64,000 bases of DNA, taken from contig CAZVPF010000005.1 in assembly GCA_964628195.1 (NCBI GenBank), positions 84,668-148,667 of the forward strand. The letters run 5' to 3'. Positions 43,401-51,418 of the stretch are shown one piece after another. The first letter of the stretch is position 1, and every line of letters starts with the position of its first letter. Source of the stretch: CAZVPF01 sp964628195 (GTDB taxonomy: Bacteria; Planctomycetota; Phycisphaerae; Sedimentisphaerales; Anaerohalosphaeraceae). The position numbers and the translations under genes are program-made. Under the pieces are notes generated by a model. The model searched no databases and was not told the origin of the DNA. It was given only the letters and a program-made list of their open reading frames with translations.

Positions 43401-46067
43401 TCAGCCTTTCAGTGCCTGGTTCATTTGCTCTGCGGCTTTCATTCCCTGCGCCACAGCCGCGACGACGGTCGCCGCACCTTCGACAAGATCACCGCCTGCG
43501 AAGATGTTTTCACGACTGGTGAGGTAAGAATTTTCTTTTGTTTTTATAAGGCCGTTTTCAAACTCAATGCCGGGCAGTATCTTTTCAATGCCCTCGATGG
43601 GCTTTTGTCCTATTGCCTCAATAACGATATCGGCATCAAGTTTATACTGCTCGGTATCAACCGGCACGGGACGGCGCCTGCCGGATACATCGGGTTTGCC
43701 CAGTTTTGTCGGGCACACTTTTACGCCAGTTACCTTTCCGTCGCTGCTCAGGTAATCCAATTGCTGGGTGAGAATAAGGAAGTGGACTCCGGAGTTAAGG
43801 GCGTGGTTTCTCTCGCCTTCCCATGCGGGAAGTTCGGCGAACGACCGCCTGTAAATTATGTAAACATCCGCGGCACCGAGTCTTTTGGCTGTTACCGCTG
43901 CGTCCATGGCGGTATTGCCCCCGCCTATTACCGCAACGGTTTTGCCTGCGAGATCGAATTGAGCGGCGTTGCCGGCCTTGTTCAAAAACTCCAGCGCATC
44001 GTACATGTTCTCGAGCTTCTGGTCAGCGGTTGTTATGGCCTGGGGCAGTCCCATCCCGATAAATACCGCGTTGTAATTTTCCTTCATTATATGCTCGAGG
44101 TTGAAATGTTCGTTAAGCCGGGTTCCGAGTTTGAGCTTCAGCCTTTCATCGGGCACATTCTCGAAGATCGCCTTGATTTCATTTTTAAGCGAAGACTGCT
44201 GTCTTTGGGGCGGAATAACCGAATCGATCATGCCGCCAAGTTTAGTGTTTTTGTCGTAAATGGTCACCTCGTGCCCGGCTTGCAGAAGACTTGCCGCCGC
44301 CGAAAGACCCGCAGGGCCTGCGCCGAGAACTGCAACACGTTTGCCTGTAGCTTTTTCCGGGATATCAAGCTTTGACCAGCCCTTGCTGTTTGCCTGTTCA
44401 GAAAGGTATCGCTGGATATCGGCGATGGGCAGTGCGTCGTCGCCGATGTACTTCTGCAAACACCCGCCCTGGCACTGCTGCTCGACCGGGCAAAGCCACG
44501 CACAAACTTCCGGCAGAATATTCGAACGCCTGATAGTCTCGTAAGCGCCCCTGTCGTCACCGTCGAGGAACTTTTGTATAAAAACAGGAATATCTATGCC
44601 CGCTGGGCAGCCGTGTTGACAGGTGGGCTCCTGGCACTGAAGGCAGTTCGAGGCGAGTCTGACAAGGTTGCCCCTGTCGCTCATTCTGCCATGTTTGAAA
44701 ATCGGCCCGTAGACTTTGTTGTCGCGTATGACACAGCCCGCCACCTGTCCGTCCCGCATAAGCTGAGTGCATGCGCTGCAGCCGACACAAACCTTTTGCC
44801 TGTCGAGCCTGCCTTGCTGCAACAGGTCCTTCGCGAAATCTGGATAAGCAAACGCCATCCTTCCGGCACCTATGAGCGTGGTCTTGCCCTCGGCAATCGA
44901 AGCGGCGCCGACATTGCCCATTAGCTGTCTTAGCCAACTGTAGCCGGTGCCGACAAAAACCATTTCGGGGAATTCTTTCTGCACTTGTCCGGCAATGCTG
45001 ATCAGCCTCTCAACGCCTTTGAGCGGATGCTCCGGCTCTTCGTAAGCGCCCTTAATAGGCTGATTGAACGGTCTGCCGACATGGGGGTTATAATACGGAT
45101 TGGCGATAGTGAAATTAATCAGCCGCACACCTTTTTCGCTCAAAAGCTTCACCAGCTTTTTTGGTTCTGTAAGGTCCGGCTTCATGTAATCGTCCTCATC
45201 GACGCCCCAGCCGTAGGGATACGGAATAGCGTCGTAAAAACCCAGCCGCAGACACACTTCCAGCTTTTCGCCAAGCTGTGTTTTTATCTTGTCGACCACC
45301 TCAAGCACAAACCTTGTTCGGTTCTCGAAGGACCCGCCGTACTTGCCTGGCCTGTTCCTGGCGGCGAGCAGTTCGTTGACCAGGTAGCCGTGACAGGACT
45401 TGATATCCACGCCGTTAAAGCCCGCTTCGTAAGCAAGTTTGGCGGCTTTTACATATTCCAACTGAAGGTTGTCGAGATACTCATCGCTTACGACACAACT
45501 GTCATCCACCTTGCTGGTCTTGTCCGTCGCAGGTTTTGGTTCGGGAACAAGGGAATCCCGGTAAGGGTCCCTTTGCGGAACCAGTGGTTGGGCGATGCCT
45601 TGCGGTTTGCTGTACCTGCCCGAGTGTGTAAGCTGGGCTATAATGATCGGCTTGTACCCCGGGCCTATGCTGTTTTCGGCAGCGGTTCGCATCTGTTTTA
45701 CCGTATCAGCGAAAGCATCTCTGGTTCCCTCGTGCAGCCAAAGCTGTCTCGGGTTGGCACGTCCTTCCTTAACCACTGCGATAGCTTCGGCCCATATCAG
45801 TCCCGCTCCGCCCGCGGCGAACCTTTTGTACCGTCTGACCGTCAACGGCCCGGGCCTGCCGTCGGCTGTACCGTCTGCGCCCTCCATGGGGTGAACAGCA
45901 AGAGAGTTGGGGACAGTCACATTTCCGGCGCGGACCTGATTGCCGAGAACAGACACATCTTCCTGGATGTCAATATCAACCCCGACCTCGGCGCAGAGCG
46001 ATTTGAATTCTTCGATATTGCTTAACCTGTACTTCCAGTTTTGTTTTTTTTCCATTACAACAGGCAT
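43401..46067 (-). CDS. Old-yellow-enzyme fused to GltD-like NAD(P)H/FAD oxidoreductase
   Basis: An 888-residue fusion. Residues about 1-400 form an OYE TIM barrel (HPMEGADGT, AIIAQLTHSGRYS-like block, DIKSCHGYL, NRPGKYGGSFENR). Cys motifs follow (CVGCSACTQLM, then CLQCQEPTCQHGCPAGIDIP and CAWLCPVEQQCQGGC) for iron-sulfur clusters. The last 380 residues hold two nucleotide-binding folds (VAVLGAGPAGLSAA, VAVIGGGNTAMDAA), as in the glutamate synthase small subunit. It should reduce an activated C=C bond, or run in reverse. GAGGAAA sets the start at 46067; earlier in-frame starts exist at 46082 and 46085. Confidence 0.85.
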   Translation of the reverse strand: MPVVMEKKQNWKYRLSNIEEFKSLCAEVGVDIDIQEDVSVLGNQVRAGNVTVPNSLAVHPMEGADGTADGRPGPLTVRRYKRFAAGGAGLIWAEAIAVVKEGRANPRQLWLHEGTRDAFADTVKQMRTAAENSIGPGYKPIIIAQLTHSGRYSKPQGIAQPLVPQRDPYRDSLVPEPKPATDKTSKVDDSCVVSDEYLDNLQLEYVKAAKLAYEAGFNGVDIKSCHGYLVNELLAARNRPGKYGGSFENRTRFVLEVVDKIKTQLGEKLEVCLRLGFYDAIPYPYGWGVDEDDYMKPDLTEPKKLVKLLSEKGVRLINFTIANPYYNPHVGRPFNQPIKGAYEEPEHPLKGVERLISIAGQVQKEFPEMVFVGTGYSWLRQLMGNVGAASIAEGKTTLIGAGRMAFAYPDFAKDLLQQGRLDRQKVCVGCSACTQLMRDGQVAGCVIRDNKVYGPIFKHGRMSDRGNLVRLASNCLQCQEPTCQHGCPAGIDIPVFIQKFLDGDDRGAYETIRRSNILPEVCAWLCPVEQQCQGGCLQKYIGDDALPIADIQRYLSEQANSKGWSKLDIPEKATGKRVAVLGAGPAGLSAAASLLQAGHEVTIYDKNTKLGGMIDSVIPPQRQQSSLKNEIKAIFENVPDERLKLKLGTRLNEHFNLEHIMKENYNAVFIGMGLPQAITTADQKLENMYDALEFLNKAGNAAQFDLAGKTVAVIGGGNTAMDAAVTAKRLGAADVYIIYRRSFAELPAWEGERNHALNSGVHFLILTQQLDYLSSDGKVTGVKVCPTKLGKPDVSGRRRPVPVDTEQYKLDADIVIEAIGQKPIEGIEKILPGIEFENGLIKTKENSYLTSRENIFAGGDLVEGAATVVAAVAQGMKAAEQMNQALKG

Positions 46068-46081
46068 TGGTGGTTTCCTCA

Positions 46082-46555
46082 TCAATTGGCATTAAATAAA
46101 AGCATCTTCGCGAAAGCTATGCTGTAAATAGCAAACCCACAGCATAAAATAAAACCGCCGGTCGTATAGGCCCGGGTCTTATTATTTCTTCTCGATATTA
46201 TCCGTGTGATAATTTCTTCCGGCTGGCCGTCAAGTTCACATGTTATCCATTTAACAGAAAGCACCTTCCACCATACCCAAACAGCACTGAGCAGCACAAC
46301 TGCCAGGCCGGTTATGACGCATATCTGCGAGAAAAGGCTTGTGCCGGCGATTCTTCTGCCGGAAAACCCTGTGATAGTCAGTACGACTCCCGCAAGGCTC
46401 ATCAAGACCTGCGCACGTGATTGCAGTACGTTGAGTTGTCTTTCAAGCATTTCCACTGACTTAAGCAGGTCCCTGCCGCAAAGGGCGTAAATATCTGACG
46501 CCTCATGTTCAGGGCTTTTGCAGTCATAATTATTGTTCATTTCGTGATCGTCCAT
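46082..46555 (-). CDS. Small membrane protein of unknown function, first gene of the redox operon
   Basis: A 157-residue protein with three likely membrane segments (about residues 50-65 VLMSLAGVVLTITGF, 78-98 ICVITGLAVVLLSAVWVWW, and 132-153 GGFILCCGFAIYSIAFA). The N-terminal 40 residues are acidic and soluble. No domain recognised. Its stop touches the OYE fusion start region, so it is translated with that operon. It may anchor or sense something for the pathway, but no function can be assigned. Confidence 0.65.
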   Translation of the reverse strand: MDDHEMNNNYDCKSPEHEASDIYALCGRDLLKSVEMLERQLNVLQSRAQVLMSLAGVVLTITGFSGRRIAGTSLFSQICVITGLAVVLLSAVWVWWKVLSVKWITCELDGQPEEIITRIISRRNNKTRAYTTGGFILCCGFAIYSIAFAKMLLFNAN

Positions 46556-46681
46556 GTTTAATTACCTGCTGTCAGGATAACTTCCAATTGAGATTTAGTC
46601 TTGGCAAAACCGGCAATTTTTGATTTGCGTTTCCGGCAATTTTGTTGACTTTTGTTGTAATTAAAATTATAATAGGTACTT

Positions 46682-47506
46682 ATGAACAAAGAAGTTGTCA
46701 AAAAAAAGACGATTTTACCGGATTACGGTGTGTGGATCGAAAGTCGAGTCAAAAGGCCCAGATTTGGCGGTGCCGGGCACAGCCATGACCACCCGAGCAT
46801 TATATATGTAGTTTCAGGCAAAGGCCATGTTCAGTTTGAAGAAAATCGCTTTGACCTTTATGCACATACTGTCATCCCGCTTGAAAGAAACAAACCGCAT
46901 GAGATCATTGATCAGCCCCGTAATGCGATGACGGTTTTTTCAATATATTTTGACGATATGGGCATGAATAAATACATCACAGATTATCTTTTTGCGGAAA
47001 GTGAGCCGTTTGAACTGCCGCTTTATTATGCCGAGCAGGTCAAGAGGAACCTGCGTCAGATATTATACGAACAGGGCCAAAAGCCCCCCGGATATAAGCT
47101 GGGCATCAGGCAGTGTATGGAACTGACAATCCTGCAGCTTTACAGGGCAAAACTAAAACACAGGCGGCAACCGAAGACTCTCAGCAAAGACAGCCTCAAC
47201 CGAGTGAAAGCTGCCCTGGACTATATTACCGAAAATTGTCACGAACAATACACGCTGGCTGATGGGGCGAAAATGGCAAATGTTTCTCAACGGCAGTTTA
47301 CCAACCTATGCAGAAAGATCAGCGGCAAAAGCTTTATTCAATTTTTAAATGCGTATCGCTGCCGAAGGGCGAAAGAGCTTCTTGAAGGTACGGATATGCC
47401 TGTTTCGGCGATTGCTTTTAAAATCGGTTTCGAGGAACTTTCGTCATTCTACAGGGCATTTAAGAAACATCAAAAATGCAGTCCCTTAAAATATCGTGCA
47501 GGCTGA
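46682..47506 (+). CDS. AraC-family transcriptional regulator
   Basis: A 274-residue regulator. The N-terminal cupin-like sensor holds HSHDHPSIIYVVSGKG (about residues 34-49) and ERNKPHEI. Two helix-turn-helix units follow at about residues 195-270: YTLADGAKMANVSQRQFTNL and PVSAIAFKIGFEELSSFYRAF with CSPLKYR. It is transcribed away from the leftward operon across a 126-base gap, the usual position of its controller. The effector probably binds the cupin. Confidence 0.92.
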   Translation: MNKEVVKKKTILPDYGVWIESRVKRPRFGGAGHSHDHPSIIYVVSGKGHVQFEENRFDLYAHTVIPLERNKPHEIIDQPRNAMTVFSIYFDDMGMNKYITDYLFAESEPFELPLYYAEQVKRNLRQILYEQGQKPPGYKLGIRQCMELTILQLYRAKLKHRRQPKTLSKDSLNRVKAALDYITENCHEQYTLADGAKMANVSQRQFTNLCRKISGKSFIQFLNAYRCRRAKELLEGTDMPVSAIAFKIGFEELSSFYRAFKKHQKCSPLKYRAG

Positions 47507-47593
47507 TTGGGATACAGCAGGTACTATAGCCACTCAATAACTATTATCAGCTTAAAACCGCAGTGCTGAACTTCCTGCGAAGACTTAGATTGT

Positions 47594-49027
47594 TCACCTC
47601 TTATTGGTAAAACTTTTTTTGTCGAAGCCGTAGTTCTTCATCTTTGTAAAAAGTGTTCTTTCGTCGATACCGGCGAATCTGGCAGTTCTGCCGATACGGC
47701 CTTGGGCGTTGTTTAATACATTACTAAGATAGATTTTTTCAAATTGTTCAAGAAGCAGTTTTTGTGCCTGCTTAAGAGGGATTTCAAAAAGGTTTTCCGG
47801 GAAGACAAATTCATCGGCGGTCTTATAGTTACTGACTGTTATGTTTTGGGCGGCATGAGAAACGATATTTTCCGGAAGTTCGCTTATTGTAATGGTATCG
47901 CCGTCGCAGAGAAGAATTGCCCTTTCGATAACATTAATAAGTTCCCGGACGTTGCCCGGCCAGTGATATTCACAAAGAGCTGCCAGGGCCTGCTTTTCGA
48001 TGTACTTGATCCCGGTTGCAATCTGGAATCGAAAATACTGGATATAGCTTTCCACAAGCGACGGGATATCCTGTTGTCTTTCCCGCAAAGGGGGTATTGT
48101 CAATTCAACCACATTGAGACGGTAAAAAAGGTCCTTGCGGAAGCGGCCCTGCTCTACCTCTTCTTCGAGGTTCTTATTTGTTGCGGCGATAATGCGGACA
48201 TTAACTCGCAGGGTTTTTTCACCGCCGATGCGGGTTATTTCTCGTCTTTCTATGGCCCGAAGCAGTTTTACCTGGAGGTGCAGGGGTATCTCCCCGATTT
48301 CGTCAAGGAAAAGTGTTCCCATGTGGGCCAGTTCAAAACAACCCCTTCTTGCTTTGGCGGCACCGGTAAAAGCCCCGGCTTCGTGTCCGAAAAGCTCACT
48401 TTCGAGCAGCGATTCCGGCAGTGCCCCGCAGTTCACCGCCAGGAAAGGCTGTTCGCTGCGGTTTCCTTCGGAGTGTATGGCATTGGCAAGTCTTTCTTTT
48501 CCTACACCTGTTTCGCCGAGTATAAGAAGCGTTGAGTCACTGTAAGAGGCTCGGTCTGCCAGCTTCATGAGTTTCTGCATGACGGGGCTTTCACTGATGA
48601 AGTCCGCGAAGCGCGTATCGGAAGGAACTGTCCGGGGGGTTATGCTGCCCTTGAAGTTTTCCCGCCGGCTGTTAAAGATGGTCTCAAAAACGCCGAGTAT
48701 TTTTCTTGGCGAAAGAGTTTTGTTCAAAACCGCCTCACAGCCCCACCCCAGCAGTTCGGCACGCCTGTCGGCGTCTTCCTTATCCGTAAATACCACGATT
48801 GCCGGGGCGTCCGGCAAGAGGTTTACGCTTTTAACGTACTCGACAGGGTCGCTTCCCAGCCGGTAATCGGTAACGATAAAGATATCGCAAGTGTTATTCG
48901 GCACTCGGGCACAGGGGGTATCAGGGTCACTAATTTCATCCCAAATAATATCCGGCCGATCAAGCGCCTTTCGCAGCTTATCATCGAGTGAAGCGTCACC
49001 GGTATTAAGGATAACGTGCATCAGCAT
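47594..49027 (-). CDS. Sigma-54-dependent activator, NtrC type
   Basis: A 477-residue enhancer-binding protein. A degenerate receiver domain covers residues 1-120; IFIVTDYRLGSD holds a possible phospho-Asp. The AAA+ part has Walker A GETGVGKE near 167, GAFTGA, LFLDEIGEI and RLNVVELTIPPLRERQQDI. A Fis-type helix-turn-helix (GRIGRTARFAGIDERTLFTK) is at the end. GGGG before the ATG supports the start. It activates RpoN-dependent promoters; targets are not apparent in the window. Confidence 0.92.
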   Translation of the reverse strand: MLMHVILNTGDASLDDKLRKALDRPDIIWDEISDPDTPCARVPNNTCDIFIVTDYRLGSDPVEYVKSVNLLPDAPAIVVFTDKEDADRRAELLGWGCEAVLNKTLSPRKILGVFETIFNSRRENFKGSITPRTVPSDTRFADFISESPVMQKLMKLADRASYSDSTLLILGETGVGKERLANAIHSEGNRSEQPFLAVNCGALPESLLESELFGHEAGAFTGAAKARRGCFELAHMGTLFLDEIGEIPLHLQVKLLRAIERREITRIGGEKTLRVNVRIIAATNKNLEEEVEQGRFRKDLFYRLNVVELTIPPLRERQQDIPSLVESYIQYFRFQIATGIKYIEKQALAALCEYHWPGNVRELINVIERAILLCDGDTITISELPENIVSHAAQNITVSNYKTADEFVFPENLFEIPLKQAQKLLLEQFEKIYLSNVLNNAQGRIGRTARFAGIDERTLFTKMKNYGFDKKSFTNKR

Positions 49028-49237
49028 AGCTATTCCCCAAATTAGAATCTATATATTTTAACTGTTTTATTTCGGGTGTCAATTCCCGAAATTATCCCAG
49101 ATGCAAATTTTTTTTAGGGTCAAAACTTTTTTAGGCTCGTAAGTTGTTATTATAAAAAGATTTGTGTTTGCCTTTTCGATTCGGGTATGCGGTTTGTACA
49201 GTAACCTGTATCAAGGATTTATATTGGTGTTTGCCAA

Positions 49238-49351
49238 ATGGCTGAAAAAGAAACTAAAAAAACAAAACAGGGCAAAAAAAAGAAACGCAAAGAACCTGAC
49301 AGGCAGAAGATACGCATCCTGAACAAGGGAGTTCCCCGGCCTAAAAGGTGA
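49238..49351 (+). CDS. Tiny lysine-rich ORF 1 (37 residues)
   Basis: A 37-residue reading frame with 14 lysines and 5 arginines, starting MAEKETKKTKQGKKKKR and ending VPRPKR. No ribosome binding site of quality precedes it. It lies in the first of three consecutive tiny basic ORFs. It could be a nucleic-acid-binding microprotein. Such composition can also arise by chance in A-rich DNA, so confidence is modest. Confidence 0.4.
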   Translation: MAEKETKKTKQGKKKKRKEPDRQKIRILNKGVPRPKR

Positions 49352-49387
49352 CCGGCGGTAATATTAATTAATAGGCAGGCGTTAAAA

Positions 49388-49537
49388 ATGTACTGGTCAA
49401 AAAACAAAAGAAACGAAAAGTTGGCTACTCTTAAGCCTGTGCCTCAACGGAAAGGGGCATCGAAGGCTCAAACCGCAGAAGCAAACAAAACCCGCTTTCC
49501 GAAATGGTGGCAGATGCTTCTTGGCGGGCATAAATAA
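49388..49537 (+). CDS. Tiny basic ORF 2 (49 residues)
   Basis: A 49-residue frame, MYWSKNKRNEKLATLKPVP at the start and FPKWWQMLLGGHK at the end. It combines a basic first half with an aromatic end that could be amphipathic. AGGCAGG lies upstream. It is the middle member of a run of three tiny ORFs in the same direction. Confidence 0.4.
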   Translation: MYWSKNKRNEKLATLKPVPQRKGASKAQTAEANKTRFPKWWQMLLGGHK

Positions 49538-49601
49538 CTTAGTGTGTAACGGTGGCTCAAAAAGCTGCTTTAATTTAACTTTCATTTTAAGGAGTCCTGA
49601 A

Positions 49602-49691
49602 ATGGCAGACAAAAAACCAAGCAAGAAACCAAAAAAGAGCGTAAAGGCAGAGGCAAAAAGTCAAAAAAAGGGATCGTCACCCAAACGTTAA
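49602..49691 (+). CDS. Tiny lysine-rich ORF 3 (29 residues)
   Basis: A 29-residue frame of almost only Lys, Ser, Pro and Ala (MADKKPSKKPKKSVKAEAK at its start). A clear AAGGAG lies 9 bases before the ATG, the best site of the three. A strong terminator follows 31 bases after the stop. This is the best-supported of the three. Confidence 0.5.
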   Translation: MADKKPSKKPKKSVKAEAKSQKKGSSPKR

Positions 49692-49722
49692 GTGACTTCA
49701 ATTTAAGCAAAGACACAAGATC

Positions 49723-49760
49723 AAAGCCGGGCATCGGACTTATACCTGGTGCCCGGTTTT
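49723..49760 (+). terminator. Terminator after the tiny basic ORFs
   Basis: CCGGGCA at 49727-49733 pairs with TGCCCGG at 49750-49756 and four T residues follow; the A run at 49723-49725 pairs outward with them. It separates the tiny ORFs from the GH130 cluster. Confidence 0.75.
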
Positions 49761-49775
49761 AAGAGATGAAAAACA

Positions 49776-50741
49776 ATGATATCGCGGCGGAATCACGATC
49801 TGTTCAAACGATGCCCTCAAAACCCTATTTTGTCGGTAGATAAGTGGCCCTACGACGCAAACTCGGTATTCAATGCGGCCGCTGCGGAGGTAGAGGGGCA
49901 AATACTGCTCCTTTGCAGGGTCGAAGACTTCCGTGGAATATCCCACTTCTGCACAGCGAGAAGTGACGATGGGATTAATAGCTGGGAAATAGACCAATGC
50001 CCAACTTTGCTGCCCCAGCCGTCTAATTACCCGGAAGAGTTATGGGGCATTGAGGACCCGCGTATTACACGGTTGCAGGAAATGGGCTGCTGGGCGGTGA
50101 CTTATACCGCTTTTTCGAGCGGGGGGCCATTGGTGGCAATAGCTGTGACGGAGGACTTCAAAAGCTTCAAACGTCTTGGTGCCGTGATGCCGCCGGATGA
50201 CAAGGACGCGGCACTTTTCCCGGTCAGGTTCAACGGTTGCTGGGCCATGCTGCACAGACCCGTGACTGTTTCAACGATAGAGGCGCATATATGGCTGTCC
50301 TTTTCACCTGATCTTATTCATTGGGGCCAGCACCGGGAAGTCCTGCAGGCACGTCGCGGGGCATGGTGGGATGCTCGAAAGATCGGGCTCTGCGGGCCGC
50401 CGCTTGAAACGGAGGCAGGTTGGCTTATTCTTTACCACGGGGTAAGGACGACGGCATCGGGGTCAATTTACAGGCTTGGGCTTGCCCTTCTGGACAGAGA
50501 AAACCCCGGGCAGGTTATCCGCCGCAGTGATGAATGGATATTCGGTCCACGCGAGCACTATGAAAGGGAGGGGGATGTGGATGATGTGGTTTTCCCGTGC
50601 GGATGGGTTGTCCGGGACGGTAATTTACTGGTGTATTACGGGGCAGCAGACTCAAGATTATGCCTCGCAACAGCCCGAATAAGTGAAGTTATGGACTATG
50701 TTATTCATTGTCCGGCCAACGGGGATGTTTACCGGGTTTGA
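49776..50741 (+). CDS. GH130-like glycoside phosphorylase/hydrolase
   Basis: A 321-residue five-bladed beta-propeller protein. NPILSVDKWPYDANSVFNAA is the family opening, WGIEDPRIT carries the key Glu-Asp, HRPVTVSTIEAHIWLSFSPD follows and VDDVVFPCGWVV with LLVYYGAADS is the typical close. GH130 enzymes phosphorolyse or hydrolyse beta-mannosides. There is no signal peptide, so it acts in the cytosol. It is the first gene of a five-gene block, followed 11 bases later by a PIG-L deacetylase. Confidence 0.88.
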   Translation: MISRRNHDLFKRCPQNPILSVDKWPYDANSVFNAAAAEVEGQILLLCRVEDFRGISHFCTARSDDGINSWEIDQCPTLLPQPSNYPEELWGIEDPRITRLQEMGCWAVTYTAFSSGGPLVAIAVTEDFKSFKRLGAVMPPDDKDAALFPVRFNGCWAMLHRPVTVSTIEAHIWLSFSPDLIHWGQHREVLQARRGAWWDARKIGLCGPPLETEAGWLILYHGVRTTASGSIYRLGLALLDRENPGQVIRRSDEWIFGPREHYEREGDVDDVVFPCGWVVRDGNLLVYYGAADSRLCLATARISEVMDYVIHCPANGDVYRV

Positions 50742-50752
50742 CCTGGTGTGAA

Positions 50753-51418
50753 ATGAACATGAGAAAACAAAGTAACAGTTTTATAAACGACTCGAGTTGT
50801 GCGGTTATTGTAGCCCATCCGGATGATGAAACTCTCTGGTGCGGGGGGACAATCCTGCTTAATCCGCATAACAAATGGAAAATAGTAACTTTATGCAGAA
50901 AAAGTGACCCGGACCGAAACGTGAAGTTTATGTCGGCGGCAGCTATGCTGAACGCTCAGGGACGTATGGGCGACCTTGACGACGGTCCCGAGCAGAATCC
51001 TCTTGATAAGGAGCAAGTAAACCAGACAACTATGGAACTGCTCGGAAAAAACAGCTTTGATTATATCTTCACCCACAGTCCGGTCGGTGAATATACATAC
51101 CACCGCAGGCATGAGGAAGTTGCCGATGCTGTATTAAGTCTTATAGAAACCGGGCAACTGGCTGCGAAAAAGATTTTCATATTCGCTTACGACGACCGAG
51201 GCGGACGGGAACTGCCTCGGGCATTGAATAATACGGACCAGGCAATATACCTGCCTGATGAGGTATGGCAGAAGAAATACGACATAATCACAAAGGTCTA
51301 CGGTTTTGCCGCTGACAGCTGGGAAGCTCGAACGACACCCCGTAAGGAGTCGTTCTGGGTTTTTAAGTCGGCCCAAGGGGCTAAAAAGTGGATCATCGAA
51401 AGGAGCCCGAAGAGTTGA
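50753..51418 (+). CDS. PIG-L family N-deacetylase
   Basis: A 221-residue zinc deacetylase. The metal motif is VAHPDDETLWCGG near residue 20, with TYHRRHEEVADAV supplying the later histidine. Members deacetylate N-acetylglucosamine-linked substrates, including precursors of mycothiol and bacillithiol. The ATG at 50753 is chosen; the frame is open upstream into the GH130 gene. Its end overlaps the glycosyltransferase start. Confidence 0.88.
   Translation: MNMRKQSNSFINDSSCAVIVAHPDDETLWCGGTILLNPHNKWKIVTLCRKSDPDRNVKFMSAAAMLNAQGRMGDLDDGPEQNPLDKEQVNQTTMELLGKNSFDYIFTHSPVGEYTYHRRHEEVADAVLSLIETGQLAAKKIFIFAYDDRGGRELPRALNNTDQAIYLPDEVWQKKYDIITKVYGFAADSWEARTTPRKESFWVFKSAQGAKKWIIERSPKS

Noticed and set aside
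44985..46025. A 346-residue plus-strand ORF opposite the OYE fusion
   Set aside because: The opposite strand encodes a well-conserved enzyme; this frame is a shadow of its codon bias.
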